A stretch of DNA of 64,000 bases from JBOHDX01 sp050700835 (lineage in GTDB: Bacteria > Actinomycetota > Actinomycetes > Propionibacteriales > Nocardioidaceae). Under the pieces are notes generated by a model. That model saw only the letters and a list, made by a program, of their open reading frames with translations. It was not told the origin of the DNA and made no database searches. The stretch is from assembly GCA_050700835.1 (NCBI GenBank), contig JBOHDX010000015.1:1-64000 (forward strand), written 5' to 3'. The position numbers were made by a program, and so were the translations under genes. Below are positions 43,355 through 52,532 of the stretch, piece by piece (within the stretch, counting starts at the first letter, position 1; every line of letters starts with the position of its first letter).

Positions 43355-44026
43355 TCAGAAAGGAGGAGGCGCCTTTGCGTCGGCCGGGTCGAAGAGCCCG
43401 CTTTGGTAGGCGAGCACGATGGCTTGGGCACGGTCGCGCAGGTCGAGCTTCTGCAGCAACCGTGTCACGTGCGTCTTGACCGTGGTGTCGCTGATGAACA
43501 GCTCGCGACCGATCTCGGCGTTCGAGTAGCCGCGCATGATCAGGCGGAACACGTCCATCTCGCGCGCGGTCAGCGTCTCCACCGCCTTCGGCGGCGCCTG
43601 CTGCTGCTGGGTGAAATGCTGGATCACGCGTCGGGTGATGCCCGGCGAAAGCAGCGCGTCGCCGCCGGCCACCGTGCGCACCGCGGCGATCAGCTGCTCG
43701 GGCGGGTCGTCCTTGAGGACGAAGCCGCTCGCTCCGGCGCGCAGCGCGCCGTACACGTACTCGTCGAGGTCGAACGTTGTGAGGACCAGGATCCGGCTGT
43801 CCTGGTCGGCCGCGATGATGCGACGGGTCGCCTCGAGCCCGTCCAGCTCGGGCATCCGGATGTCCATCAGGACGACGTCCGGGCGGACGCGGGCGGCCTC
43901 CGCGACGGCCTCTGACCCGTTGCGCGCCTCGGCCACCACCTCGATGTCGGGCTGGTCTCCCAGCAGCATGCGGAAGCCCGCCCGGACCATCGCCTGGTCG
44001 TCCACGACCAGGACCCGGATCGTCAT
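43355..44026 (-). CDS. NarL/LuxR-type response regulator
   Basis: This 223-residue regulator has the phospho-acceptor Asp near residue 54 (VVLMDIRMPELDGLEA), the conserved Lys in FVLKDDPPEQL, and a C-terminal helix-turn-helix (LTAREMDVFRLIMRGYSNAE). It overlaps its kinase gene by four bases. It likely controls the ABC transporter operon 84 bp downstream on the same strand. Confidence 0.95.
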   Translation of the reverse strand: MTIRVLVVDDQAMVRAGFRMLLGDQPDIEVVAEARNGSEAVAEAARVRPDVVLMDIRMPELDGLEATRRIIAADQDSRILVLTTFDLDEYVYGALRAGASGFVLKDDPPEQLIAAVRTVAGGDALLSPGITRRVIQHFTQQQQAPPKAVETLTAREMDVFRLIMRGYSNAEIGRELFISDTTVKTHVTRLLQKLDLRDRAQAIVLAYQSGLFDPADAKAPPPF

Positions 44027-45195
44027 GAGTCCGCTCTCTCGAGCGGGAGCGAGGCCCGCAGCACGAAGCCTCCCGAGGTGGCGATGAACGCCGACATGTC
44101 CCCGCCGTACGCCTTGACCCGTTCCCCGATGCCGATCAGCCCGTGCCCGAACCCGTCGCCTTGTGCGAAGCCCCCAGGCCCGTCGTCGCGCACCTCGAGC
44201 CGCAGCTGGTCGGGCGCGTACGCGACGATCACGTCGGCCCGGCGTCCGCCGGAGTGCTTGAGGGCGTTGGTGAGCCCCTCCTGGACGATGCGGTATGCAG
44301 AGAGGTCGAGCGAGCGCGGCAGGGCGACCGGATCGCCGTCCACGTGGAGTCGTACGTCGAGCCCCGCGGCGCGGACGTCTCCCGCCAGGCTCTGAAGATC
44401 GTCCAGTCCGGGGTTCGGCGTGAGCCCGACCAGGTCATCGCCCTGCCGCAGAGCACCCAGCAGCCGGCGCATCTCCGCGAGCGCCGTACGGCCCGCCTGC
44501 TCGACGTTCAGCAGCGCCTGGCCCTCCTCCGATGCCGCCGGCATCCGGTGCCGGACCGCCCCGACCTGGAGGACCATCACGCTCACCGCGTGGGCCACCA
44601 CGTCGTGGAGCTCGCGCGCCATCCGGGCGCGCTCCTCGGCCACCGCCACCCGGGCCGCGGCCTCGCGTTCACGTTCGGCCCGGCGGGCGCGCTCCTCCGC
44701 TGCATCGCTCCGCTCCGCCCTGTCTCGCAGTGCGAAGCCCACGATCCACGCGACCGCGAACAGCACAGGGGTGAACAGCAGGTCGCCCGCCGAGTGTGTC
44801 GGGTCGTGATAGACCACGACCGCGGCGCCGACCAGCACCAGCACCAGACCGATCCGAGCCTGGAGTCCGCGGCGCAGGCTGCCGAGCAGCGCGGCGGCAA
44901 CCATGCCGCAGAGGAATACCCCGGCCTGGGTCGTGATCACCTGGTGGTCGAGGAAGCTCAGTCCTGGGCACGCGGTCCAGACGAACGCCGGGGCGAGGAA
45001 GGGTGAGCGCCTGCGCGCACACAGCACCAGCAAGACGCCGCTCAGTGCGGCGACCTCGATCCACAGCTGCAGCCCGTCCGGTCGGTCCGAGTCAGTGCGC
45101 AGCAGCGTGCCGATTGCGCTTGCCGCAGCGGCGGTGAGGACTAGGACGTCGAGGCCCCAGGCCGCGAACCACCGCCAGACCCGACCCATCGCCAT
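44023..45195 (-). CDS. NarL-type sensor histidine kinase
   Basis: The 390-residue kinase has about five transmembrane helices with short loops and no large sensor domain. The phospho-acceptor His lies in MARELHDVVAHAVSVMVLQV, and the ATPase domain reads SAYRIVQEGLTNALKHSGG and GHGLIGIGERVKAYGG. The layout (few-loop sensor next to an ABC exporter) is typical of envelope- or antimicrobial-stress sensing. Confidence 0.95.
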   Translation of the reverse strand: MAMGRVWRWFAAWGLDVLVLTAAAASAIGTLLRTDSDRPDGLQLWIEVAALSGVLLVLCARRRSPFLAPAFVWTACPGLSFLDHQVITTQAGVFLCGMVAAALLGSLRRGLQARIGLVLVLVGAAVVVYHDPTHSAGDLLFTPVLFAVAWIVGFALRDRAERSDAAEERARRAEREREAAARVAVAEERARMARELHDVVAHAVSVMVLQVGAVRHRMPAASEEGQALLNVEQAGRTALAEMRRLLGALRQGDDLVGLTPNPGLDDLQSLAGDVRAAGLDVRLHVDGDPVALPRSLDLSAYRIVQEGLTNALKHSGGRRADVIVAYAPDQLRLEVRDDGPGGFAQGDGFGHGLIGIGERVKAYGGDMSAFIATSGGFVLRASLPLERADS

Positions 45196-45291
45196 AACGT
45201 ACGGCAGGTGCCGTGCGCCCGCGTCCTACAAAAGTAGCGAGGTTGATGCGAAGTGGTCGGCGCTTTCCAAGGCAGGCCACCGTTTGTGAGG

Positions 45292-47466
45292 TCAGAGGAT
45301 GACGGTGATCGTGTACGCGGTGATGGCGGTGTGGTTGCCGATGCTGTCGCTTCCGCGGAGACGGAACGTGTGCCCACCGAGCGCCGGCAACGACACCGTC
45401 TGGCGGTTCGGACTCGACGTGGTTGTCCATGGACCGCCGTCGAGGCTGTACTGGTAGCTCAGGCCCGACACGGCCGTCCAGGTGAAGGTGCCGGAGTTGC
45501 CGATCAGGATGATCGATGCGGGCTTGCTCAGCAGGGTGGGAGCTCCGGCGGCGATCGTGACCGACGCGGACACTGCCGGGCCCCGGTTGCCGGCCGGGTC
45601 GATTGCGAACGCCGAGATGGTGTGGGGTCCGTCGGCCAGTCCGGTGTAGCCGATGGCGTCCGAGCAGACGGTCGCGGCGCCGCCGTCGAGGGCGCACCAC
45701 GCCGTGGCGGTCGAGTCGTTCAGCTGGAAGGTTGCGGTCATCGACGAGGTGGCCAGGACCGCCGGCGGGGTGGACGTCCACATGACCGCGGGTGCAGTCG
45801 TGTCGACGGTGAAACTGGTGTGTTGGGCCGGTCCTGCGGCGCCGTCGACATTGGTGGCCCAGACGCTGATCGTGTGGACGCCGTCGGCGAGGTTGGTGAA
45901 CGTGACAGTGCCGCCGGTGCACTCACGCGCCGACCCCCCGTCGACGGAGCAGAACGCGGCGGCGGCGCCCGGGTCGGCGGAGAAGCCGACGGTGGCATGC
46001 GGGACCGTGATCGTCGACGACGGCACGGAAGTGAGACTGACATCGACCAGCGGAGCAACCGGTGAGGTGGTGGTCCCCGTCGAGGGCGGGTTGGTCGGGC
46101 CCGTCCCGGAGGGTGGCGATGACGACGGTCCGGGCATGCTCGGGCCGGTCCCGGCCGGACCTGTGATGGTGGACCCAGGCGGACTGATCGGACCGCCGCC
46201 CCCGCCGGTCGGGCTGGCGGCGGTGCTCGGTCCGCCTCCCAGGCTGGGACCGGTCGTCGGTCCGGTTGAGGGTGCCGACCCGCTGGGCGTACTAGTGTCG
46301 GCCGGTGTCTGGGTTGTGGAGGAAGCGGCCGGATCGGCGAACTGACCGAGGGCAGGACGATCCGCGGCGGCGACCGGTCGCCCCGGTTGCCCGACGGCGG
46401 TCGGAGTCACGGTGGCGGCGAGGCCCCCGACCACGACCGCGGCTGCCGCGGCGCCTTGGGGTGCCGCGGCCACCGCCTTGGGCGTGGTCTGAGCAAGCAG
46501 CCTCAGCATCGGGATGTTCATCAGCAGCGCCCCAGGACCCATCGCCCACAACAACCTGGGCAGCGAGATCGACAAGAACGCTCTCACGTAGGTGGGGTCG
46601 AACTGGGTGCCTGCACAACGCGCGAGCTCGGCGCGGGCGGCGACGGTCGCCATGGGCTTCTTGTACGCGCGGTGTGCGGTCATCACCTCGTACGAGTCGG
46701 CGATCGAGACGATTCGCGCCGCACGACAGATGTCGTGCCCGGCGAGCTGGTCGGGGTAGCCCGTGCCGTCGAACCTCTCGTGGTGCTGGCGTACCGCGGC
46801 GCCCCACTCGCCAAGCCATCCGACCAGCGGGCCAAGCAGTTGCTCGCCGAGCGTGGGGTGTTCGGCAACCAGGTGCCACTCGGCGTTGCTGAGTCTTGTC
46901 GGCTTGTTCAGGATCGCCGGCGCGACTCGAAGCTTTCCGACGTCGTGCAGCAGGGCGGCCCAGCGAAGCCTGTCACGGTCCTCACGCGGCAGTCGAAGCT
47001 CCTCGCCGAGCAGGTCGACGAACACCCGCACTCGTTCACAGTGGCCGCGGGTGCGACGGTCGTGAGCCGTCATGGCGGTGACAAGCGCCAGCACGGATTC
47101 GGCCACATGGGCGGCATCTCGGGTACGCGCCTGCGCCACCCGGTCGTTGAGCATTCTGGTGGACGTCGCGCCGCGCGCCACGCGGAGCCGATTGGGCGCC
47201 CGCTCTGGGAACAGCATGCTGAGTTTCAGCAGGGCCGCCAGCGGCAGGAATCTTCGGGTGCCGCGTTCGACGGCGACGCACACCGCAAGGCTCGCCACGA
47301 CCACCACGAGCAGCCACCAGCGGTTGTGTCGAATCTGTCCGGTGAGCAGGTGACTGGCCGACACTGACGTCCCGTATCCGGCCGCCAAGGGCACGGCCAC
47401 GATCGCGATGCGCAGCATCAGGGCAAGGACAGGGCGTGCCCGCCAGCGTGTCGGATCATCCCTCAC
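45292..47466 (-). CDS. membrane HD-GYP protein fused to extracellular Ig-like domains
   Basis: The 724-residue protein is unusual. Two N-terminal helices (about 13-35, 49-68) precede an HD-GYP domain (about 120-300; MTAHDRRTRGHCERVRVFVD, LLHDVGKLRVAP, HHERFDGTGYPDQLAGHDIC). A third hydrophobic segment (AAAAAVVVGGLAAT, near 340) and a Pro/Thr/Gly-rich stretch of about 100 residues follow. The C-terminal 270 residues are repeated strand-rich modules (GVHTISVWATNVDGAAGPAQ, GPHTISAFAIDPAGNRGPAV, GGHTFRLRGSDSIGNHTAIT), which look Ig-like. HD-GYP domains cleave cyclic di-GMP. The arrangement would put hydrolysis inside and binding modules outside. Confidence 0.85.
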   Translation of the reverse strand: MRDDPTRWRARPVLALMLRIAIVAVPLAAGYGTSVSASHLLTGQIRHNRWWLLVVVVASLAVCVAVERGTRRFLPLAALLKLSMLFPERAPNRLRVARGATSTRMLNDRVAQARTRDAAHVAESVLALVTAMTAHDRRTRGHCERVRVFVDLLGEELRLPREDRDRLRWAALLHDVGKLRVAPAILNKPTRLSNAEWHLVAEHPTLGEQLLGPLVGWLGEWGAAVRQHHERFDGTGYPDQLAGHDICRAARIVSIADSYEVMTAHRAYKKPMATVAARAELARCAGTQFDPTYVRAFLSISLPRLLWAMGPGALLMNIPMLRLLAQTTPKAVAAAPQGAAAAAVVVGGLAATVTPTAVGQPGRPVAAADRPALGQFADPAASSTTQTPADTSTPSGSAPSTGPTTGPSLGGGPSTAASPTGGGGGPISPPGSTITGPAGTGPSMPGPSSSPPSGTGPTNPPSTGTTTSPVAPLVDVSLTSVPSSTITVPHATVGFSADPGAAAAFCSVDGGSARECTGGTVTFTNLADGVHTISVWATNVDGAAGPAQHTSFTVDTTAPAVMWTSTPPAVLATSSMTATFQLNDSTATAWCALDGGAATVCSDAIGYTGLADGPHTISAFAIDPAGNRGPAVSASVTIAAGAPTLLSKPASIILIGNSGTFTWTAVSGLSYQYSLDGGPWTTTSSPNRQTVSLPALGGHTFRLRGSDSIGNHTAITAYTITVIL

Positions 47467-47603
47467 GTCCTGCGTATCGGCGGGGCCGACGCCAAACTGA
47501 GAGAATCCGACGACTCCACTGAGGACTGACGCACCCGCTCGCTTCCCGCCGTCGGTGCCCGGCGCGATACTGCCGAGGTATCCGATCGCAACGAGGAGGC
47601 ACT

Positions 47604-48026
47604 ATGTCCAGCCGGCTCAACCCGTACCTGAGCTTCCGCGGCAATGCCAGGGAAGCGATGCAGTTCTATCAGTCGGTCTTCGGCGGCGAGCTGACCGTCA
47701 GCACGTTCGCCGACGTGCCCGGAATGCCGGGTGTCGAGGCGTCGGAGGCGAACAAGGTCATGCATTCGACGCTCGAGACGCCGGACGGGCTCACCTTGAT
47801 GGGTGCCGACACCCCGACCCATATGGACTACAGCGCCCCCGCCGGCATGAGCGTCTCGCTCAGCGGTGACCACGAGGCCACGTTGCGCGGATACTGGGAC
47901 GGCCTTGCCGACGGCGCGACGGTCGGCGTTCCTTTGGAGAAGGCGCCGTGGGGCGACACGTTCGGCATGCTCACCGACAAGTTCGGCACGCCGTGGCTGG
48001 TCAACATCGCCGGCCAGCCCACCTGA
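47604..48026 (+). CDS. PhnB-like VOC protein
   Basis: This 140-residue protein reads NPYLSFRGNAREAMQFYQSV, FGGELTVSTFADVPGMPGVE and GMLTDKFGTPWLVNIAGQP, the pattern of the PhnB-like VOC subfamily. It is a shorter relative of 7486-7971. A GAGGAGG ribosome-binding site precedes the ATG. Substrate unknown. Confidence 0.85.
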   Translation: MSSRLNPYLSFRGNAREAMQFYQSVFGGELTVSTFADVPGMPGVEASEANKVMHSTLETPDGLTLMGADTPTHMDYSAPAGMSVSLSGDHEATLRGYWDGLADGATVGVPLEKAPWGDTFGMLTDKFGTPWLVNIAGQPT

Positions 48027-48071
48027 CTTGACGCTCGGGGACCGGTGCGTGCCGTCGGAGGGCGCACGGGT

Positions 48072-48395
48072 TCAAGCGGCGCCGCGCTGTAGATTCCATG
48101 CCGCCACGAGGGCGTCTTCAACAGCTCCTGCATCGGCGGCTGCGAGGTCAGCGACGACCATCATGTGCTTGCGGAAACGGCTCGGAACGCAGAATGTGGT
48201 GGGGAACTCGTGCAGCACCGCGTCGCGGTAGTCAAAGTCCGCGCGGATCACAACGTGCGTGCCGTCAAGCTGGCGGGCAACCAGCCGGCCGTGGACTCGC
48301 CACTGGGCCAGTTCACCTGACGTGGTCCGCCGAACACCCTCCAACTTGGCGGCCAGAGCGGCCACGTCGCTCATCCGCATGGGGCAGTCTTGCAC
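48072..48395 (-). CDS. MmcQ/YjbR-like protein
   Basis: The 107-residue protein begins MSDVAALAAKLEGVRRTTSG after a short leader and has EFPTTFCVPSRFRKHMMVVA then a C-terminal helix (VEDALVAAWNLQRGAA). This is the MmcQ/YjbR pattern, a fold with possible DNA-binding or chaperone-like roles. The GTG at 48395 has AGGAG upstream. Confidence 0.75.
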   Translation of the reverse strand: MQDCPMRMSDVAALAAKLEGVRRTTSGELAQWRVHGRLVARQLDGTHVVIRADFDYRDAVLHEFPTTFCVPSRFRKHMMVVADLAAADAGAVEDALVAAWNLQRGAA

Positions 48396-48465
48396 CCACT
48401 CTCCTGAGCAATGACCCTCAACGCACCCGCCGATCCGGAGCTGGCGGCGGACCTATGCTCGCGTG

Positions 48466-49545
48466 ATGAGGGAGAGACTGCGCGATCCGATCTTCTGGAA
48501 CGATGTCCTGCAGCTCCTCAAGACGGCGCTGGCGGCGGTCACTGCCTGGGTTTTGGCACGCAGCGTCTTCGGCCTGTCGCAGCCCTTCTTGGCTCCATGG
48601 GCCGCTCTTCTTGTCGTGCACGCGACCGTCTTCCGGTCCTTCTCGCGTGGCGCCAGGCAGGTCGCCGCAACGTTCGCGGCGGTGCTGCTGGCGGCCACAG
48701 TGGGAGAGATCCTCGGGCTGGACACCTGGGCCGTCGCCGTCCTGTTGGTGGTGGGCTTGGCCTTGGGCGCTGTGCCGTGGCTGGGCGCCGAGACCACCAC
48801 CATCGCCAGCACCGCGGTGGTGGTGCTGACCACCGGCTATGCCGACGTCCTGCTGTACTCCCGACTGATCGACACCGCGATCGGCGTGGTCGTGGGGCTG
48901 GTAGTGAACTTCCTGGTCTGGCCGCCGCTGCGCCGGCGCACGACGATCATTGCGATGGACCGGATCGACGACGACATCGGGGAGCTTTTGGTCGACATGG
49001 GGTTGACCTTGTCCGGCGGCTGTGACGACGACGACATCGCCGAGTGGATCGAGCGCACCCGGGACCTCGACGGCGACCTGGACCACGCCTGGTCGCTGGT
49101 GAGACAGGCCACGGAGAGCGCCCGGCTGAACCCGCGCCGCCCCGCCCACGAACTGCGGGATCCGCAGCAGTGGCATCAGCTGCTGCGCCGTATGGAGCAG
49201 ACGATCGCCGAGATCCGCAGCATGGCCCGCACCCTGGACGCCCATGTGGCCAGACGCAACACCTGGACGTCATCCTTCGCGGCGCCATGGACGACGCTGC
49301 TGACCGACACCGGAAAAGCCATCGTCGACGCCGACCCCGAGGCGCTGCGCGCGGTGCACGACCGACTTCGGCGACTGGTGGAGAAGGTCTCCGCGCTCGA
49401 CGAACACCTCGAGCAGTGGCCACTGTACGGAGCCCTGATCATCAACCTGCGCAACATCCTCGACGCGATGGACGAGGTAGCGGTCGCCAACCCGATGGGG
49501 CAGCCCCCGGTGCCGCTGGCCCGGCTCCGCCCCGGGACCCGCTAA
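48466..49545 (+). CDS. FUSC-like aromatic acid exporter family protein
   Basis: The 359-residue protein has an N-terminal set of helices (LQLLKTALAAVTAWVLARSV, FLAPWAALLVVHATVFRSFS, IDTAIGVVVGLVVNFLVWPP) and a long cytoplasmic helical region. That is the layout of FUSC/ArAE-type transporters. The substrate is probably an aromatic or organic acid. Its TAA shares bases with the stop of the convergent gene at 49542. Confidence 0.8.
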   Translation: MRERLRDPIFWNDVLQLLKTALAAVTAWVLARSVFGLSQPFLAPWAALLVVHATVFRSFSRGARQVAATFAAVLLAATVGEILGLDTWAVAVLLVVGLALGAVPWLGAETTTIASTAVVVLTTGYADVLLYSRLIDTAIGVVVGLVVNFLVWPPLRRRTTIIAMDRIDDDIGELLVDMGLTLSGGCDDDDIAEWIERTRDLDGDLDHAWSLVRQATESARLNPRRPAHELRDPQQWHQLLRRMEQTIAEIRSMARTLDAHVARRNTWTSSFAAPWTTLLTDTGKAIVDADPEALRAVHDRLRRLVEKVSALDEHLEQWPLYGALIINLRNILDAMDEVAVANPMGQPPVPLARLRPGTR

Positions 49546-49985
49546 CGCGCAGGGCCCTCGCTGTCACGCCGCGTCGTTCGAACAGAGGTGACGACACCCC
49601 ACACCACAACCACCGCCGCGACCACCGCGGTTCCGATCCACCACGACTCCAGGTACGGCCGGTCCAAGACGTTGGGGTTGGAGGGCAGCTGGCCGTATCG
49701 GCCGAGTACCGGGAGCGCGAACAAGGTGGTGCTCCCCCACACGACGAGGGCGACCACCAAGGGCTGCCGCCAGGCGTGTGGCAGCCAATGGGCCGCGGCG
49801 AACCCGGCGGCGACGACCGCCGGTGCCAGCACTGCGTCGTGGAGCAGCACACCGCCGGCCAGCCAGGTCAGGACTGGGCGCCAGGCAGAGGGGCCCAGCT
49901 CGTACGCCCGGTAGAGGCCGTAGCCGACCGCGGCCAACCCGAGGCCGCCGACGACGCCGCGGACTGCCGGCTCGCCGTGGCTCAC
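49542..49985 (-). CDS. small four-helix membrane protein (locus gene)
   Basis: The 147-residue protein has hydrophobic segments including VVGGLGLAAVGYGLYRAYEL, LTWLAGGVLLHDAVLAPAVV and WIGTAVVAAVVVVWGVVTSV. Its GTG overlaps the oxidoreductase stop (GTGA), so it is the last gene of the five-gene run 53260-49542. It is probably a membrane partner of the oxidoreductase. Confidence 0.75.
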   Translation of the reverse strand: MSHGEPAVRGVVGGLGLAAVGYGLYRAYELGPSAWRPVLTWLAGGVLLHDAVLAPAVVAAGFAAAHWLPHAWRQPLVVALVVWGSTTLFALPVLGRYGQLPSNPNVLDRPYLESWWIGTAVVAAVVVVWGVVTSVRTTRRDSEGPAR

Positions 49986-51154
49986 GCGATCACGTCCAGG
50001 CTGGACACCCATTTTGTCTGCAGAACCCCTGGCCGACTCGCGGTGATCAGTCGGCACGGGAACCCATGCTCCAGGTCCAGCACTTTCCCGTTCAACGCAA
50101 GGGCGATCAGCGAGTCGCCGTCTTCGCTGAACTGTTCCGGGAGGGTCGACTGCCGAAACGACCCAGCCGGCTGGAGCGAGGTGACCGACACGACCGAGCG
50201 TGCTGGAGCGCCGGCCCTGGCCAGCAGGTCGCGCACTCGCACGCCGGTCCAGGTGGCCCCGGCGCTCCACCCCTCCACGCACGAGATCGGCAACGAAGCG
50301 GTGACCTGCGGCATCGCCTGCAGCTCGGCCCGGCTGAAGTGCCGCGTGGTGGCGCCGTGGGTCACCCTCAATCGCCAACCAGGGTCCGTTGCGATCTTGA
50401 GCACGTTGGCGGACGAGGCGCTGCGATTGACCGGTACCCCTTGCGGCCCGGTTCCGCTGCGTACCGCGAAGATCGACACCTGCCGCAAGAACGGGACGGA
50501 CGCGCCCGCGGTGGCCAGGACGGCGACGCCGACGGCCGCCCACGTGGTACGCAACAGCCCACGCCGCGACAGCGTCGGAGTCGTGACGCCGGTGGACCCG
50601 TCCGCCGATGCCGGTGTGGGCGCATGAACGGGCGTGGACAGGCCCCGGCGTACAACGGGCAGCTTGACCGCCACATGCACCAGGACCGACCCGATGGCGA
50701 TGTAGGAGACCGCGTAGTGGGCGGCGCGGAACGAGAAGCCGAACGGGTACCAGACGGCCGAGTCGGACAGTCCGGTGGCGAGCATGAAGATTGCGCTCGC
50801 CATCAGAACGGCGATCGAGACGCGCTCCAGCAGATGCAGAAGCGTCTCGCGCCGGGGCGGCAACGGAAGCCGGGCGAACAGCTTGGGGAACACCGACCAC
50901 AGCTTGACCAGCAGCAGGGGTACGGCGGCAGTGCCGCTGATGATGTGCAGACCCTGGGTGACGCGGTACAAGGACACGGGCCGGGTCGGGTAGGTGAACC
51001 AGGAGTGCGGCGTCTGCGCGAAGTGGCTGAGCAGCCCGGTCAAGAACGCGATGACGAAGCAGACCCCGAGCCAGATGCTGACCCTGGATGTCACCGGCTC
51101 GCCGCGCAGCGGCGACGTGAAGTCGTCCTCGGCCGGCAGCCGGGGGCGCTTCAC
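49982..51154 (-). CDS. molybdopterin-dependent oxidoreductase with cytochrome b-like membrane domain
   Basis: The 390-residue protein has an N-terminal four-helix membrane part (about residues 25-160; VSIWLGVCFVIAFLTGLLSH, HIISGTAAVPLLLVKLWSVF, AAHYAVSYIAIGSVLVHVAV). A TLSRRGLLRTTWAAVG twin-Arg-like motif near residue 195 follows. Next comes a sulfite-oxidase-type molybdopterin domain with the ligand Cys in PISCVEGWSAGATWTGVRVR. The C-terminus reads GFPCRLITASRPGVLQTKWV. The catalytic domain is likely outside the membrane. GTG start overlaps the methyltransferase stop. Confidence 0.85.
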   Translation of the reverse strand: MKRPRLPAEDDFTSPLRGEPVTSRVSIWLGVCFVIAFLTGLLSHFAQTPHSWFTYPTRPVSLYRVTQGLHIISGTAAVPLLLVKLWSVFPKLFARLPLPPRRETLLHLLERVSIAVLMASAIFMLATGLSDSAVWYPFGFSFRAAHYAVSYIAIGSVLVHVAVKLPVVRRGLSTPVHAPTPASADGSTGVTTPTLSRRGLLRTTWAAVGVAVLATAGASVPFLRQVSIFAVRSGTGPQGVPVNRSASSANVLKIATDPGWRLRVTHGATTRHFSRAELQAMPQVTASLPISCVEGWSAGATWTGVRVRDLLARAGAPARSVVSVTSLQPAGSFRQSTLPEQFSEDGDSLIALALNGKVLDLEHGFPCRLITASRPGVLQTKWVSSLDVIA

Positions 51155-51822
51155 CGCGCACCTGCGGTCCGGCGAAGCGTCGCCACCCACCGACGGTCTC
51201 TGCTGTCGACGCCGACCAGCTCCAGACCGGAGGCACGCGCGATCGACCCGACGACGTCGGCGGAGACCGTCGCCCACGCGAAGGGCCGGCTCACGCGCCG
51301 ACCCAGGCGCAGCTGCACCAGGTCGGTGCGAAGACCATTGCCTGGAGGCGCCACTTCGACCAAGACCCGGCCAAGGTGGCACACGAGATCGCGCACCCGG
51401 GACAGCAGGCTGACCGGGTCGCCGCCGATCCCCACGTTCCCGTCGGCCAGCAGAAGGTAGTGCCAACGTCCGCTGCCGGGCAGGTCATCGAACACGTCTC
51501 GCTGCAAAGCCACGGCGCCGCGGCGCCGCGCTTGACGCACCGCCTCAGCAGACACGTCGATGCCGAGGGCCGCGATGCCTCGTGCCGCCAGCGCACCCGC
51601 AAGCCGGCCCGGGCCGCAACCCACGTCGAGGGTTGGTCCCTCACAGACCGCCAGGAACAACGCATGATCTGTGGGGTCGGGGAGCGCAGCCCAGCGCGGC
51701 GTCGGCAGAGCCCAGGACCGGCCGTCCGGCCACAGGACTTCGCACCGTTCGCCGCGCAGCGCGCGGTCGAACACCTCGACCGGAGCCGGACCAACCGACC
51801 GGGAACGCGTGCCGGCACTCAT
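51151..51822 (-). CDS. class I SAM-dependent methyltransferase (locus gene)
   Basis: The 223-residue enzyme has motif I TLDVGCGPGRLAGALAARGI, an IDVSAEAVRQARRRG acidic motif and WHYLLLADGNVGIGGDP. It resembles small-molecule methyltransferases; substrate unknown. It overlaps its neighbours on both sides by four bases (ATGA and GTGA). Confidence 0.85.
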   Translation of the reverse strand: MSAGTRSRSVGPAPVEVFDRALRGERCEVLWPDGRSWALPTPRWAALPDPTDHALFLAVCEGPTLDVGCGPGRLAGALAARGIAALGIDVSAEAVRQARRRGAVALQRDVFDDLPGSGRWHYLLLADGNVGIGGDPVSLLSRVRDLVCHLGRVLVEVAPPGNGLRTDLVQLRLGRRVSRPFAWATVSADVVGSIARASGLELVGVDSRDRRWVATLRRTAGAR

Positions 51823-52532
51823 CGCGGGTCTGCCGCGGCCCGTCGCACCACGAGCGCCTGCGTATCCGCGACCGCGTCGGCGAATCGGCCGGCGCACGTC
51901 GCGGCCACCGCCTTGGCGTCATCCCAGGTGTCGACGTCGCCCAACGTGGGCAGCCTGGAGACCGCCACCCCGCACGCTTCGAGGGCAGCACGGGTCGCCG
52001 TACCGGTGTCGGGGCGCGACATCGGTACGTCACGAAGAGCGGTTGCCGCCTCGGGGTTCCGCAGGGCCAGGCACCACCAACCGCCGTCGTACGCCGGACC
52101 GAGCGCGGCCTGGTGGCGGTCCAGTGACCATGCCGCGTGCATCAGCGTCTGCGGTTGCACGTGGGGCGTGTCCATGCCGATCTGCACGATCCCGCTGCTG
52201 CCGCACCGACGAGCCGCCTCGGCGTGCGCGTGCGCGAGGCGAGCGCCGAGCCCACTGCCTTGCTGCTCGAACACATCACAGCGTCCGAGGGCGTGCACGA
52301 CCTGCTTCGACCGCTGCGAGCGTGCGATGTCCCCGGTGATCGCCACCAGCGTTGTGAGCCCGGTGGCCGCCGCCGCGGCCAGAGTGTCCAGCAGCGCTGC
52401 CGCCGCCATGTCCGCGGCCAGCAGCGGGCCGACCGTTGCGGCCAGTCGAGTCTTCGCCAGTCCGGCAACAGGTGCTTTGGCCAGGACCAGCAAGACCGCG
52501 CCCGCGACACCGCGCGCCGGCGACCGCTTCAC
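51819..52532 (-). CDS. TIGR04282/DUF2064-family glycosyltransferase
   Basis: The 237-residue protein has the family landmarks VLAKAPVAGLAKTRLA (nucleotide binding), GIVQIGMDTPHVQPQTL (DxP motif) and GPAYDGGWWCLAL. Members include transferases of arsenosugar and other modified sugar pathways. It sits between a GT2 gene and a methyltransferase, coupled to both by overlap. Confidence 0.85.
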   Translation of the reverse strand: MKRSPARGVAGAVLLVLAKAPVAGLAKTRLAATVGPLLAADMAAAALLDTLAAAAATGLTTLVAITGDIARSQRSKQVVHALGRCDVFEQQGSGLGARLAHAHAEAARRCGSSGIVQIGMDTPHVQPQTLMHAAWSLDRHQAALGPAYDGGWWCLALRNPEAATALRDVPMSRPDTGTATRAALEACGVAVSRLPTLGDVDTWDDAKAVAATCAGRFADAVADTQALVVRRAAADPR

